Source: Mesostigma viride (taxonomy: Eukaryota; Streptophyta; Mesostigmatophyceae; Mesostigmatales; Mesostigmataceae). From it: a DNA stretch of 64,000 nt. Below the pieces are notes generated by a model. The model was not told the DNA's origin. It made no database searches and saw nothing but the letters and a program-made list of their open reading frames with translations. Positions 49,977-63,200 of the stretch are shown piece by piece. The position numbers were made by a program, and so were the translations under genes. Numbering within the stretch: position 1 is the first letter of the stretch; each line of letters starts with the position of its first letter. The stretch spans positions 2,372,888 to 2,436,887 of the forward strand of contig RPFO01000253.1 in assembly GCA_009746045.1 (NCBI GenBank), given 5' to 3'.

Positions 49977-52625
49977 TTTTTCTTACTGCCCGTCGAGGGC
50001 ATGCAGTTCCCATCTTTTAACGTCATACAGTATTGCCAATTTACGTGGCGGGGGTAGGGAACGTGGCTGGTCCAGCGGCCAGCCGGCCACAGGCCACAGG
50101 AGATCGCCCAGGAGCGCTTACCATAACACCTGATGTCAGGAGTTTAACAGGGACCTTACAGATGAGGAAAGGTCTCACAAAACTACCCCGGTGTCCAATG
50201 TCGTCTTTCCGTCCAACCACCGCGGCGCGGCTTGGCGCCCGTACAATTTATCCGTTGGGTACCCAGTCAAGACACAACAACAACAACAACCTACAACAAC
50301 CCAGTCAAGACCAAGCTCTCAATCTTGCATCTTAAGATATTTTCTGACTGTGCATGATGATGTCATGATCCACCGTGCCGTCTTTCACTTTTTTCGCGGG
50401 AAAATACTCAAACGTCGCATGGCGTTCCTTGGCCAGCTAGGCTCAGTGGAACGCTCAAATGCTTCAACATACTCCAAGTATCCAACTCGGCTTCCACTAT
50501 CACGCTCTTATAAAATCAAATCTCTGCTGCCCATGTGCGGCGTGGGCCACAACAACAACAACAAGTGTCGCTCTAAAAACAACAGTCATTCCGACATGGA
50601 CATGCTCAGCGAGGCATGATTGTCCAGATCAGCCCGAGCCTGCCAGTCAGTCCTGCCAGCCTCGGACAGTCGGATGCTGCGCGGTTCGCGAGTCAATTAG
50701 CCGTCCCTTGCGCCCTTCGGTGATGACGTCTCTTCGGACTAGGTTCCAAACAGTTTCCCTGCAGCCGGGCTTGCATTCACGCCCTACTACCGGCGATGGC
50801 GGGTACCAACGGTGCTCCACAGTGTTCTTGTGCTTGAACTTTACTTCAGTCACCCTTGCATCGACTGGGTTGCGTTGGTGGATTACCTCGCTACCGGCAG
50901 GCACGCTACGCTTATCGGAGGTGCATGACATTCAAACCAGCTTGCCATAATTTGATAAGCGCACTATGATGGAGTGTATTCATTTGCCCTGTAGTGATAT
51001 ATGGTTGTAAAGTTTCCGAAGCGCGAGCTACTGGTAAATTTTACTCGGGGCTCCTACCAGGAATATATCGGCGCCGTTTAGGCATTCACATTCGAGGCAT
51101 TGCCAATGGCTGGTCGATACGAAGCAAACGGCTTGGAGGAGCCCCTGCTTCCATCGGTGGTGAACCCTCCACGTACAAGGAGGCTTGTGTCGATCGATGC
51201 ACTCCGGTAAGATTCGAGATTGAAATGGAAGCGAAATTCAAGCGAAATTCAAGCGAAATTTACTCTGCCGATTGGTACATCGCCTCGGTTTACTGTTGTG
51301 CATACGGGAGTGCAGCTTTCCGCACTCGGTCTCTTGGTTGTACGCGCTAGAGGAATGATCCGTTCCAAACTACCTCTGTCGGCGCATTGGTGTTTAATTG
51401 CTGATTCTGGGTCGCAGCGGCGCCGCCATTCTCGTTATGATATTTGACCACACGAAGGATTTCTTGGTTAAGCATAAAGGCGAAGATCACGACCCTTCTG
51501 GCCACCCGTATCCAGATCACAGGTAAGCCGGCGATCCTCGCCGACAAATTTGTTACTGTTCATGTTGCAGTGCGTGCATTCCCGTTTCTGTCATTGTTAG
51601 TGCTTCGACTTAAATAAATGGTCCATCAGTCAATTCTCATTGGTAAACCTCAGTAAGCAAGTTAGTTTAGAAAATGAGGCATGGAGCGCAAGGATCGTGC
51701 ATCTCGTTTCTGGCATGCGCGCTGGCCCGGTACACGGACCCCATGTAGAAATTTTCACGGTTTTTATTCTTCTTATTCACTAAATATTGTGTCATGAATT
51801 TTTCAATGTTAAGTTTATTTCGATTTTTTAGTATGCTGCCCGTTCTTTGGTGTAGGTTGGCAAGCAATTGCTTGCCTGGGCAAAGCTTGGCAATATACTA
51901 AAAGAGCCTAGAATGATGATGAATTCTGGTATGCCTTGAGAGACAAAACTCGTCGGAGAAGTACCAAATATCCATTCCAGTGGTATCGTTCTAGGTAGCA
52001 ATCCTCATCCTCCTGTGCCGCTGGTCAGTCGGCATGCTGCTGTGCCATTGGTCAGTCGTGATCCTCCTGTGTCGTTGGTCGGGTCCAGGTTCAGCATGCC
52101 ATGCGAGCCATCTGATGGGAGTTGAGTGATGATGGATCCACGATGCTATCCTGGGCTAGCTGCTCTTGTTTTCTTTAGTCTCTGTAATGTAATGAGATGC
52201 CTACAAGATGTTGGCAAATCATGGGTTTACGAGCTGGAACTCTTCCACTGTCTACGGTGCATGCGTCTCTTAGTGCACATGAGTCCGTGTAATGTGATCC
52301 CTGTGTGCAGCATCTGATGTGGTGACTGTGAGCATAGTGAAGACCTGTTTATCGTTATATTGTTTGTTGGTTCCGTGACATGCTCTTGTGCACGCAGGCA
52401 TGATCATAAACTAAATTAGTGTGCCCCGTTTTAGAGCCCCTGTGACTGGTACCGTATTCTGTTACATGCTTTTTTGCACGCTTGCATGTGCTCGCTGACC
52501 TTCTTATCTACTCACTACGGCACACGCGCCCCTGTTTCCGCACCATGACACGTGCCATGGCGGACGCCCACTTCTGATGGCTTTCACCCTGGACGGCCAC
52601 CAGTGAGTCCTGGTCGGGCCCACTG
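49977..52625. other. No gene recognised
   Basis: Flank of the dehydratase gene and possible 5' region of the membrane-protein gene. It has scattered CAA repeats (50272-50300, 50560) and an AAATTCAAGCG triplet near 51235-51260. No convincing exon was identified. Confidence 0.4.
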
Positions 52626-52628
52626 CAG

Positions 52629-52672
52629 ATGTACTCTGACTCTCTGCCCTACTTTATGGCGCGCTTCATCAG
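52629..52672 (+). CDS. Possible upstream exon of the membrane-protein gene
   Basis: CACTGCAG|ATGTACTCT ... TTCATCAG|GTACGC would encode MYSDSLPYFMARFIR. Splice sites are good, but it leaves phase 2 and does not join directly to the next confident exon (54627, phase 0). An intermediate exon is needed. Confidence 0.25.
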
Positions 52673-52999
52673 GTACGCTGCGATGCCTATCTGTAGCTTT
52701 GTCCGCGCTTGCTGTCATGCCCGCGCTTGCTGTCATGCGCGCGCTTGCCCCATGGTTGCTGTCCCCACGGTGGTGGTACTGTGTTGTTTGCCTCCCAATT
52801 TGATGCAAACTACCTTCTCCCACTATGTCTCTTGTGATGGCATCCAGCCTGCATGCTCACTTGCTTGCTGTGCTCCCCCCCTAGTCCCCCCCCCCCCTCC
52901 TCGCCCACCCACCTGTCCCCCCGTTTGCTCATTCTTGCCTTCCCACTTGCTCTCCCACCCATGTTTTTCTGTCACTTTGTTCATAGGCTCAGTCTGTTG

Positions 53000-53325
53000 A
53001 AGAAGTGTTTTGAGTGGCGTGAAAACGCTAGCTGCCCAAATCTGAGATTCCGTGGAACACAGAAAGTAAGAAAGCCTAGAAGCTACCAGCAAGGAATCGA
53101 ACATAGGACCTTTGGCATGATTTCGCGGCTGTGTGAGTTTCCTGATCCCAAGGCATCTCACTTAACGTTTCGAAACAGCCCAACTGCGAAAAACCTCTTT
53201 ACCGGAGAGGGGTGCCAATATGTCCAATATTGCTGAATCTATAGAAGATGACTCACCACTAGACCTAAGTGCGCAGGAGTACTACGCACGGACCTACGCG
53301 ATATTCTAGTATCGCCGAAGTAGGC
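53000..53325 (-). mobile_element. tRNA-like SINE copy S3
   Basis: On the minus strand: hairpin GTGCGTAG-TACTC-CTGCGCAC, hairpin CCTCT-CCGGTAA-AGAGG and stem TTTTTCGCA/GCGAAA with inner GGGCTGT/ACAGCC. Inside is GTGAG-ATGCCTTGGGATCAGGAAA-CTCAC, followed by B-box-like GTTCGATTCC. Every stem differs in sequence from S1 and S2 but keeps its pairing. Confidence 0.65.
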
Positions 53326-54626
53326 AGGCATGTACACCTAGATTGCATGGAGGCATGCATGGCCCATGCATGTAGTTTGTAAGGTCCATGCGTGCAGTTG
53401 CATGGTCCACACACGTGCGATAGCAACAGCCTGCTCACTCGCTAGTCCGTTCGGGGTGAGAGGTGGTAGTTGCGCGCTGGGGCCAGGGCACATAAAAAAA
53501 TGAGAGGGTGGGAACAGGAGGATGTTGACTTACAAATGGGAATAAATATCGTCGCTTTGGGCACTCACCTGCAATAGGAGCAACCAATGGCCATGCTGCC
53601 ACAGCAGCCATACCTGCCTATTGACGTGCCTCTTTTCTTTCGTGCGTTGAAATGCTTTCAACACGAGAATTCTTCCGCATCTATCCAGCGCTTCTTTGAC
53701 TTGCCGTAATGCATGCGTGTGTGCGCCCCACCTGGCATGTGCTGATCAGCCATGGGCTGCGGTAATCTATGTATAGTACGTGGTAACCTTGTGGTAATCT
53801 GGTACTAGTGCGGGGTAGCCGAGGGATGCACATTACTTTCAGCATTCCATCGGGCAGGCTGGCTGCAAGGCCTCTTTCCCACACAGGCGTCAACCTGCTC
53901 CACCTGGGCACGTTCTTGTGTGACATATTGGGCCAGAATGTGCTGGTGCAAGGACGTCGAAGTTGATGTATGGTGGTACCCTGCTTACACGCCTTCATAA
54001 TCATGGACGGTGCAATTTTTGTGCTTGTCCGCCCCCCCCCCCTGCATGCCCTAACAAAACAGCCACTTTTGTGCGCCCGCATTCTCAATGCTCATGGGAT
54101 TCGGCATGTACTATTTAAAGGTAAGGAGGCCGCAAAACACTCCTGATTGCTGCTAAAAGTACGATGCTAATATAGTGAACATCATGTGTGTCTACTCATG
54201 TGTGTTAGTTGCCACAGCCTGAAGCAAAGCCAGTCTGCCATCGCCAGGGTGGTTCCACATGACAGCTGTAGTGGCATAGTTTCAATTACCCAGCACGTGC
54301 CCTGCACATGGGAGAGCTCATCTCACGTGGCGCCTACCTTCCCACCTTCCAGCACTCCCCAACCCTTGTTGCATGATGTGGCTTCCTGTAGCTGTCATCG
54401 CAGGCAGGTGTCTTATGTGGCTTCCCCGGCGTGACTGCACATTTCTACTGTAGAGGCCTTTATTGTTGTTACCTGACCATTGAAGATAACACCAGTTCCC
54501 TCTCTGGCGTCTGTGCGATGATCGTCTCCCGTCGGCTCCCGTTTGCGCCCTTGAAACCGTGCCCCACACCCCACATCCCACACCCCACACCCCACCACTT
54601 TCTGCCAGCTGTCACGTGAACGGCAG

Positions 54627-54675
54627 GATTGGACCTCCTCGTCCATCCTCAAGTTCTTCCTGCTGCGTGGCGCAG
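54627..54675 (+). CDS. Membrane-protein gene exon A
   Basis: Acceptor AACGGCAG, donor GCAG|GTGTGG. Encodes [16 protein letters not shown], a short helix of the kind preceding a membrane segment in this family. An acceptor at 54608 is also in frame. Confidence 0.5.
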
Positions 54676-55561
54676 GTGTGGCTCGCGCGATGCGCTGCCC
54701 CATGGGCTAGCACACCTAGGGGGCCTCGCAAAGTGAAACTCTTTGCATAATCTTGGCAGGAAGGCCCATAGAGTATCTGCGCGTCCTATCCTCTGCATGG
54801 TCTGGTGTGGTCGGCACGCGTCGGCCAATGGTCGGCACACATGGCCCATGAAGATTGGCACAATCTTAGCATGCGGTGCATCTGCCTGTTGTTGCCAAGC
54901 CTCTCTGTGCGCTTGGTCCCTTGGCCATTTGCACGGTCAGACGCTGATAGTGTGGGTACCGCACAGGTGTAATTCTGTGTGTGTGTGTGTGTGTGCGTGC
55001 GTGTGTGTGTGTGACAGTGTGTGTGTGTGTGTGTGTGTGCGTGTGTGTGTGCGTGCGTGTGTGTTTGTGTGTGTGTGTATGTGTGTGTATGTGTGTATGT
55101 GTGTATGTGTGTGTGTGCTGCCTTCTGCCCTGGCCAAGGGAAGATATGCCCTGTCGCAAAGGTGCCACCATTTTCCATGGGCAGGGGAACCTGGGGCGAA
55201 TGGACCGCCCAGCCTAGCGGTTCCTTGGCAGTTGGATGCAGGAGAGTTGGTTCGTCAACCTGGACCTGGCCCGACGGCAGCATTCCCATAACCTGTCCTG
55301 TAGGTGTCATGTGTGGGACATGGAAGTGGTCTTTGTGCATCATGGATGCCCTTTCCTTATGATGTGATCAGCCCCTTTGTTTCATTCCTGTCGCCGTGCA
55401 TGTTGGTGTGGGGGACAAATGCCAGCATCCCGTTGCTAGCAGTCGGTAGGATGTCCCTGGTTCGCCTCATGGAGTCACACAAGCACACGCAAAAGCACAC
55501 ACACACGCACACACACACACGCACACACACACACACACTGTCACACACACACACACACTGT

Positions 55562-55592
<31 letters not shown>

Positions 55593-58500
55593 TCACACAC
55601 ACGCACACACGCACACGCAAACGCACACACACACACGCTCACACGCGCACACACGCACACGCACACACGCACGCACACGCACAAGCACACGCACACACAC
55701 ACACGCGTGCTCTTGGTAGTCTTTCTACTTGGCCGATTCTCATCGCGGGTTGTCACTACCCTGGGTGCACCCCTTGCCATGTGTGTGGGTACTCGGTCAC
55801 TGATCGTCATTTACCTAATGATATGCTGCACTTGCTCCTTGTGCTCCGGCTTTCATCCCGGTTCGGCCCGCGATCTCCCACCAGTGCTCATGCGTGCTGG
55901 GCCGTGTATTGAATAACCTCTATCGCAACCTCCGCTGTCCCCTGCCTGTGCCCCTTGCCCCCCTTCTCCGCCACAGTGCTCATCGTGCTGGGCTTCTTCA
56001 CCAATGAAGCGCTGGTCATTGAGTATCTGCTGCCGCACCCACAGTGAGTGCTTGCTGCCACATCTTAAGTGTGTGCTTGCTGCCGCACCCAACGTGAGCA
56101 CTTGCTGCCGCTTTGGGGAATTCAGGGTTCCGCTGCTGTTTATTTATCGGCTTGTCAGCGTTTCCCTGCGATCCATGGCCATATTCTGGCATGAGAGCTG
56201 TATTGGTGATGGAGTTCCCCTCCCTCTGTCCGTTTCGTCACACGCCTTCAGCCTGCTGGGTGACAGGCTTTGTGATGGGCTGGGTTGTGGGTGACGGGCT
56301 GGATTGTTGATGGGGTAATCCATCCCTAGGTCTATTTCTTGCCTTGTACGCCCCATGATTCGACGCAGAATTCACACAACTTGGCTGCGTGAGTAGCAGT
56401 GCATGGGGTGCTCAGTGACAACAGATGGGAATTGGCTTCTCAAGCCGTGGTGAATACTTCAACTGCCAGGTAGCACCCTGCATGGTGGTTATGTTGCAAG
56501 CAGGCGCGTACTACTACATTGCTAAGCCTATTTTGCACCTGCCGCAGAGCCTAATGTGTATGCTGCCACCTGCCACCTGCATGCCTTGCCTATGCCTTGG
56601 GATGGATGCAGGTCTGCCACCCCTGGGTGGAGTGTCTGGCAGGTGGTCTTCTTTTTACAGGTGAGCAGGGGACGGGGGGGGAGGGACAAGGCTGGGTAAG
56701 TTTGATGTGCCTAAAGCTTTTATTTCAGATTATATAAATTTTATTCTAGCTCTTCGTGGAAGATACGTTTGTTGTACCGCATACATGGCTCCTTGAGTCC
56801 TTTTTAATGCCTGGCTTTTATCAAACAAATGTTATGTGTGGTTGCACCACGGAGTCCATCACTTGTGGGCTATGTTCTGGAAACTTGGCATGAGGGTTAA
56901 AATAAGGCTCGAGCCGCACACATGCCACACAAATGCCCGCACAAACCTCGCCGATCTGTAACACCACTTAAATCCGTAGGACGTGCCATGCTGTCATGAA
57001 TTTCATCGCTGTTACACATCTGAACAGCGGCAGATCGTGGTCCGTTGATTGCATCCTCATGGCTCCACTGAATGTGTGTGTGTGTCTGCATGCTCACCTG
57101 TGTATGCCTCCCCACTCTTGTGTGCGCATCCTTGCCTGACAGATCCTGACCAGTCTGGGCCTCCAAATGATGGCAACGGGCGCACTGCTGGCGCTGGCGG
57201 ACGCCCTCCCCTCGGTGGAGATTCGGTGGGTGACACGGGGTGCGGGGCTCAGGGCACGGGGCTGATGGATGCATGCTTGCAATATCTGAAGATGTGCTCG
57301 AGATACTGTGGGTGACACAGAATGTTGGGTGTAAGACTACTTTGCTCTATCTTTTTGCTGATGGTAGCTTATGTTTATTTAATACGGATATCTTTATCGT
57401 AGTGTATTTTCAATGAGGGTGGATGGAGCGCAGGGCTCATCTGTTAGATGTTTGGGTTCGTTTTCTCGGCTATGTGCTTCTTTTAATGTTTATGGCTCTG
57501 GCGCAAGCCCCATGGACCAACCGCATGGCTCTAACTCACATCGCATCCTACCCGCATTGCTGCCTACCCTCATGTCCCTCCCCCACGCCCTACACCACAC
57601 ATACACCCCGTCTAGACACCCACCCCACCCACCCATCCACCCACACCACGCACCCACACACCCACACACACCATGCACACCCACATCCACACCCACATGG
57701 GAACCATCACCATGTGGCGACTGCCACCTATAACAGAGGCAAGCGCGTCACGGCATCGGTTTACGTGAGCCTGCTGGCAGCCGCGTGCTGCCTGCTGGTG
57801 TCGGCGGTCGTCATCTCGAGTGTGCAGGTAAGCGCACGGGCGGCCCAGCCACCCACCCTGCACCTTTTCTTTTCTTTGCTGCATTGTACTGTTCCTTTTT
57901 TGCTGTTTTTTTGGGGGGGAGCTGGTTAGTTTGGGCATGCATGTGTTGTGCCGGGTGTCCGTTGTAAGTCTTTGGTAAAATTAACTTCTTTGGACGTGGG
58001 CACGTATGTGGACACCTTATGTGGGCACACATGCATGGCAGGCTGGGGCATATGCGCAGTGAGCTCGGACAGGGTGCTGCGTGAGCCGAGCTGTCAGTTT
58101 TGTGAAGGGTATACGCACAGTTCTACTCTATACACTAGTTTATTTTTCCGCCTTTCTTTCTGCGACTTTTGTGCAGACTTGTAGATTCATGAACATTTCT
58201 TTGTGGGCGAGCCATGGGCGATGATATGCCGTGGCCACGATCACATGGTTAGCCCTGGTGCGCTTGTACTGAGGTGCGCTTGACGGGAAGTAAATGGCAT
58301 CGATCCTCAGGACGTCCAGCCCTGCGGGTTATCTCACTGAGATGATTAGGCTTAATACATAGATTGATGTGATCAGAAGTAAGGTTTGTGGGAACCTCTC
58401 TGTCTGCGTCTAGCCATGGCCCCTAACCATGGCCGGCGCGTGGTGATGGTTTGAGGGTCGTGATGCCTCATCGTGATGCCGAATGCAGCGCTCCTGGGAT

Positions 58501-60197
58501 GCCAGCTGCTTGGGATGCTAGCTGCCCATCATCTGCCAGTAGCGTGAGATGCTCACTGCCTTGCCTTTTCATATGGGCTTGTTTCTCCCTACGTTGCCTG
58601 CTGTGCGCTGGTGGCGGACGTCGGATTACTGCAGGGGCCTGTACCCGCAATCGCGTGCACAAGGCCGGACCATTCTAGGTGCGTGCGGAGAGGTGGGCCA
58701 TTGTAGTGAGAAGAAGATTAATGTAGTTGTTGCGCAGCTCTCTTTTTTTCCTGGGGTGCTACTCTAGCTGGCGCTTGCATGTGGCCTGGAGGAGGCATGC
58801 AGGTAACCTGGAGTCCTAAGCCATGACGGCATCTTGGGCACTGTTGTAAGGCAATATAGGTATCGGTGTGAGGAATGTACTTGCCCATTGAAAGTGTTAT
58901 TTTTGTAGACCTTTTGGCAGAGCAATAAGGTGCACCAGCGCTTTTGCGGAATTCACCAGGAATGGTGTTGCTGCTAACAAGATTCCTTGGATAAATATTA
59001 ACTTAGTAGTTTTGATAGAAGAAAGTATGGAGTGCACATGTAAAAAACTCGAAGGTGCAATATTGCAGGCCAGCATGGATCTGACTGGTTTGAGTTAGCA
59101 GTGATTTCTGAGTGGTTGTGGGTAATATTTGTACCAGTCTCACCCCTTTAACAGCGGCCAGCCCTTCCCAATGCATGATGCTTTCATTTTGACGGTGCCT
59201 GTGTATGTGCACTTGTGACGATATTGCCCGCAGATTCTGCACGCAGAATGACGTGACCGATGCCTGGGGCAACCTGGTCCGCCTCCTTCTCATCCCTGGC
59301 ATGGTGGACCCCATGAAGAGCTACATGGTACGGCGCTATGCCAAGTCATTCTTTGTTTGATGCGTTAGTTTGTTTCTTGAACTTTTCTTTATGAAGCGGT
59401 GCCGAGGCTGCACTCTCATAGCCAGCGTGGGAGGGACATACACGTGAGCTGTGCTTGGCTCTTTTACGGGGAGTATGTGGTTGTTCAGGCCTTGGCGTAT
59501 CCTCGTCTCTAGCTCAACAGCAGTCACTCACAGTGATGCCAAAAGTGGCGGGATGAGGGCACCATGCTGGTATGGTATCCGAGCGTTGCGGACAAATAGT
59601 TTCCAACACCTGCCGAGACTGTCTCGTTGAATGCATCCATATAGAGTGCCTCACTCTCTCATCCTCGTGCTTCTCCTTATTTCGTATCAAGAGTTGACGG
59701 TTCCTTCCATGGGACCCGCGTGACGCAGTCGCGTGCTCTGATGAATATTTCTGTTTGTGCAGGCCAAGGCTTTACATTCACTCTTACATACATGCGTGAA
59801 TCGAACGGGTGCTGGACTGGTTCTTGGCTTGTAAGAGTTCGTCGCTAGTGCCCGTTACTACATCGCAAAGCCAGCAGTCGAAATAAGTTCAAGACTGCTC
59901 TATACCCCAAGTGCAGCGTTGCACGCACGCTCGCAAGTCCATGCCCTTGTGCTGACTGCTCCCCTTTGCCAATTACAAAGATGCAATTAGAGTTACCAAT
60001 CACTGTGGTCGTGGTCACATAGGGACACCTTTTCCTATTTTGTCATGCTTCATTCCGACCGACAAAAGTTTTCTGGCGCACCGGGCGCCGCCATGCAGAC
60101 TGTGCCCACTCATCTATCGACATAATGGATCATGTCATGCTGAACTCCCCCCCCCCCCCCCCCCCCCCCCCGGCTTTCCTCTTCCATGGCGGCAACA

Positions 60198-60240
<43 letters not shown>

Positions 60241-63200
60241 CACACGCTCACACACACACACACTCACACACTAACCCACACACGCACACGCACACATTGC
60301 CTCGTCGTGCCGCTGTGTCCCCCTCTGAGCGCGCCAGGCATACCCGGTGCTGCCGTGGCTGCCCGCGTGCCTCATCGGCGTGCTGCTCGCCCACTACTTC
60401 AAGGAGGATGTGAAGGCGGCCCAGGGGAACACGCTTTACCTCGGGCAGGCCGCGCTCGCGCTGTTTGTGGTGGTGAGTGTCTGCTGTCAGCTGTAACCCG
60501 TTTTGTTTGTGGGGGTGGTGAGTGTTTGCCGTGACCTGTTTTGTTTGTGGGGGTGGCGAGTATTTGCCGTGACCTGTTTTGTTTGTAGGGGTGGGTGAGT
60601 GTTTGCTGTGACCTGTTTTGTTTGTGGGGGTGAGTGTCTGCACGAACTCATGTGTTTATGGTGGTGAGAGGTCGTTGTAACTTTTATTCTTTTTGGTGGT
60701 GACTGTAGTTAGGTTAATATTGTGCGGAAACCTTTTGCCACTCGGCTTCTAAGGTTCCGCACAATATTACCAGCGATAACCACTCGCTGGTACATTCAAG
60801 TTCATGCCGGCATGAACTTGAATGTACCAGCGAGTGGTTATCGCTGGTAATATTGTGCGGAACCTTAGAAGCCGAGTGGCAAAAGGTTTCCGCACAATAT
60901 TAACCTAACTACTGTCACTTGTATCACCTCCCTCTTCACCTTCAACCCCCTTCCCAGGCCCCTGAATCCCCATTTCATGCAATTGACGAGTTGCTCTCAC
61001 TCCCCTCGCCGACCCTGCCAGGTGCTCGTCTCTTGTGGCCACGGTTTGCTCCCCTTCCTGGTTCCTTACCCCCCATCGTCCATGATGTGGGGACGCCTTT
61101 TATTTTCCTAGATCACGTTCATGAATATATTTTGATATTGTAGTTAAGTTCAATTTCATTTCATCCATGACGTGCTCCTGTCGCTGACCCCCACCAGGTG
61201 CGCATCGCGGGTGGTCACGGCCTCAACTTCCGAGGGTGGCCGCTTGGTGAGGGGCGGGAGTCCCCGCTCATCTCCTTTCTGAACGAATGCAAGTACCCAC
61301 CCAGCACGGTGAGCCACCGCAGCCCTTGGCGAGCATGATACTAGTGTATTTTTACTGTAATTACCGTATAGCAGCATGCGGCCCTTACACTGGCGTGCGA
61401 AGTCATGTAGGATTCCTCCCCGCACAGGCTGAGAAAGAAACTCCTTCCGGCCTCGTACATCCCACGTTAGGACCCTGAGGAGCCCTATCATACATATTAA
61501 AGGCCTTTCTGGCTCTCCACTTGTCATTTGGCGCGGCGCGGCGACCGTGAAATATTTCCCGAGAGTTCCTGCGTGCATATAAGCAGAATTTGTTCTAGTC
61601 CTCGAATGATGATCAATGGTATTGCTATAAGGGCCACTGCGGTCGTGTGGGCGAGGGGTGCAGGCCAGTTTTTTAGGGTTTAGAAAGCCAGCGTTGTTTC
61701 GGTCCGGTAGGCCAAGTTGCTGTGTCTGGGTCCACTTTTTCTTTGCAGCATACTTTGATCAAATTAGTGTATCCCGGTACGCCGTATATACGGGAAAAAG
61801 ACGGCGAAAATACGGGATTCGTAAGTTTCCCCGTACCTGCCGTATTTTTCGGTCCGAGTTTGCCGCTTAGACAAATTTTCGCCAAGGCATGAAACCTGCG
61901 CGGCGTGCGCGGGGCAATAACAATTAGATGGCGGGAAGCCACGTGGCGCTCACAAGAGTTAGGCATTGCAACCTTGTGAAAATGGGTGGACACTTTGAGC
62001 TAACGAGGAAATTCTGGGAAATAGCGGCTGCTTGCACTCGGCAGTAGGCAAAGCTTCTATTGCATTACTTTGCAGGCCAGCCTACGTTTGAAGTGTCGTG
62101 AATTCTTCTTTGTAAGGCCTCAGCCTCGCTTGTTTGGTTTTGACAGGCTGCCATTAGCTAACAGCCATGTCAGACAATGAGCTTGACGATTTTGACCCTA
62201 ACGGGGAGGATTTTCAAAAGGCAATCGCAAGGGCTAGTGAGCATCCAGGCAGGAAGTACATTGACAAGATTGGAAAGGCAGCCAAGGGAAGCCAGATGGT
62301 GCAGTGCAAGTTTTGCAAGAAGAAGTTTGTATCTAACGTGTCCCGTGCGGTCGGTCACCTGATTGTGATGATAATTTTATACTCAAGAAGGCGATGACTG
62401 TCCAGAAGTGTGACAAAGTGCCGGAGGAGGTTTAATCGGAGTTGAAAGCGTATCTCGGGGCTAAGGAGGGGAAGAAGTGCATGGCGGACGACATGGACGC
62501 AACCATGGCCCAGGCCCAAGAGGGGAGGGGTTGTGCATCAGGGTCCAGCTCTTCACACGTGCCGATGGTTGTGGAGGATGCCGGCCCTGCACTGCGTCAG
62601 CCTACCTTGCCCGAATGCGTGCCCCCCAGTTGATACGTGTACTATCCATGATCACGAATAGACTCCGATCGGATCAGAATGTGCAAGCCCCTGTTTTAGC
62701 AACACATGATAATTTTTTAGCTTTTGCACACGTAGTAATAGCTGAGTTGTGCTTCCTTTATGAATAATGATGGTCATTGTAACTACTTGACAACATGCAA
62801 GTGTTATCTGGACTAGTAATGTTTTGCATGCCTGCAGTTCATCCGGCATGCTGTGCATGTTATTCATTAGTGTCATTTATTTTCATCCAAAGGCTAATGC
62901 TCCATGAGTCCCCAACGGCCGGGACCGCGTGTCAATCATTTTAATGGCAGATTGTATAGGTGACAAAAGACCTGGGTGATGTGTCATGGATGAATGAATT
63001 ATAATGTCGTGCACATGTTATGCAACATGCATCCATGTATGCACATACACAACTGTCTCACTTAATATACACACTTAATACACACACGCGCATACACACA
63101 TTCACACACACACGCATTCACATTTCACAAATCCCTACAGAGCTGAATCAAGCCGTGCTAAGGTAGATTCAACCCTAGAGTGTTCTCTACCGCGTCTGCG

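Noticed and set aside
55021-55912. His/Thr and Cys/Val repeat ORFs
   Set aside because: Translations of CA and GT microsatellites.
56445-56469. 25-nt microexon linking exons B and C
   Set aside because: In phase, but unnecessary: the acceptor at 57153 joins B to C directly in frame with a better family match.
59790-59880. tRNA gene on the minus strand
   Set aside because: It has a B-box-like CGTTCGATTC, but the acceptor and T stems do not pair. At most it is a decayed tRNA-like repeat.
61780-61860. Small structured RNA from repeated CCGTA/TACGG
   Set aside because: Better explained as hAT subterminal repeats inside the mapped TIRs.
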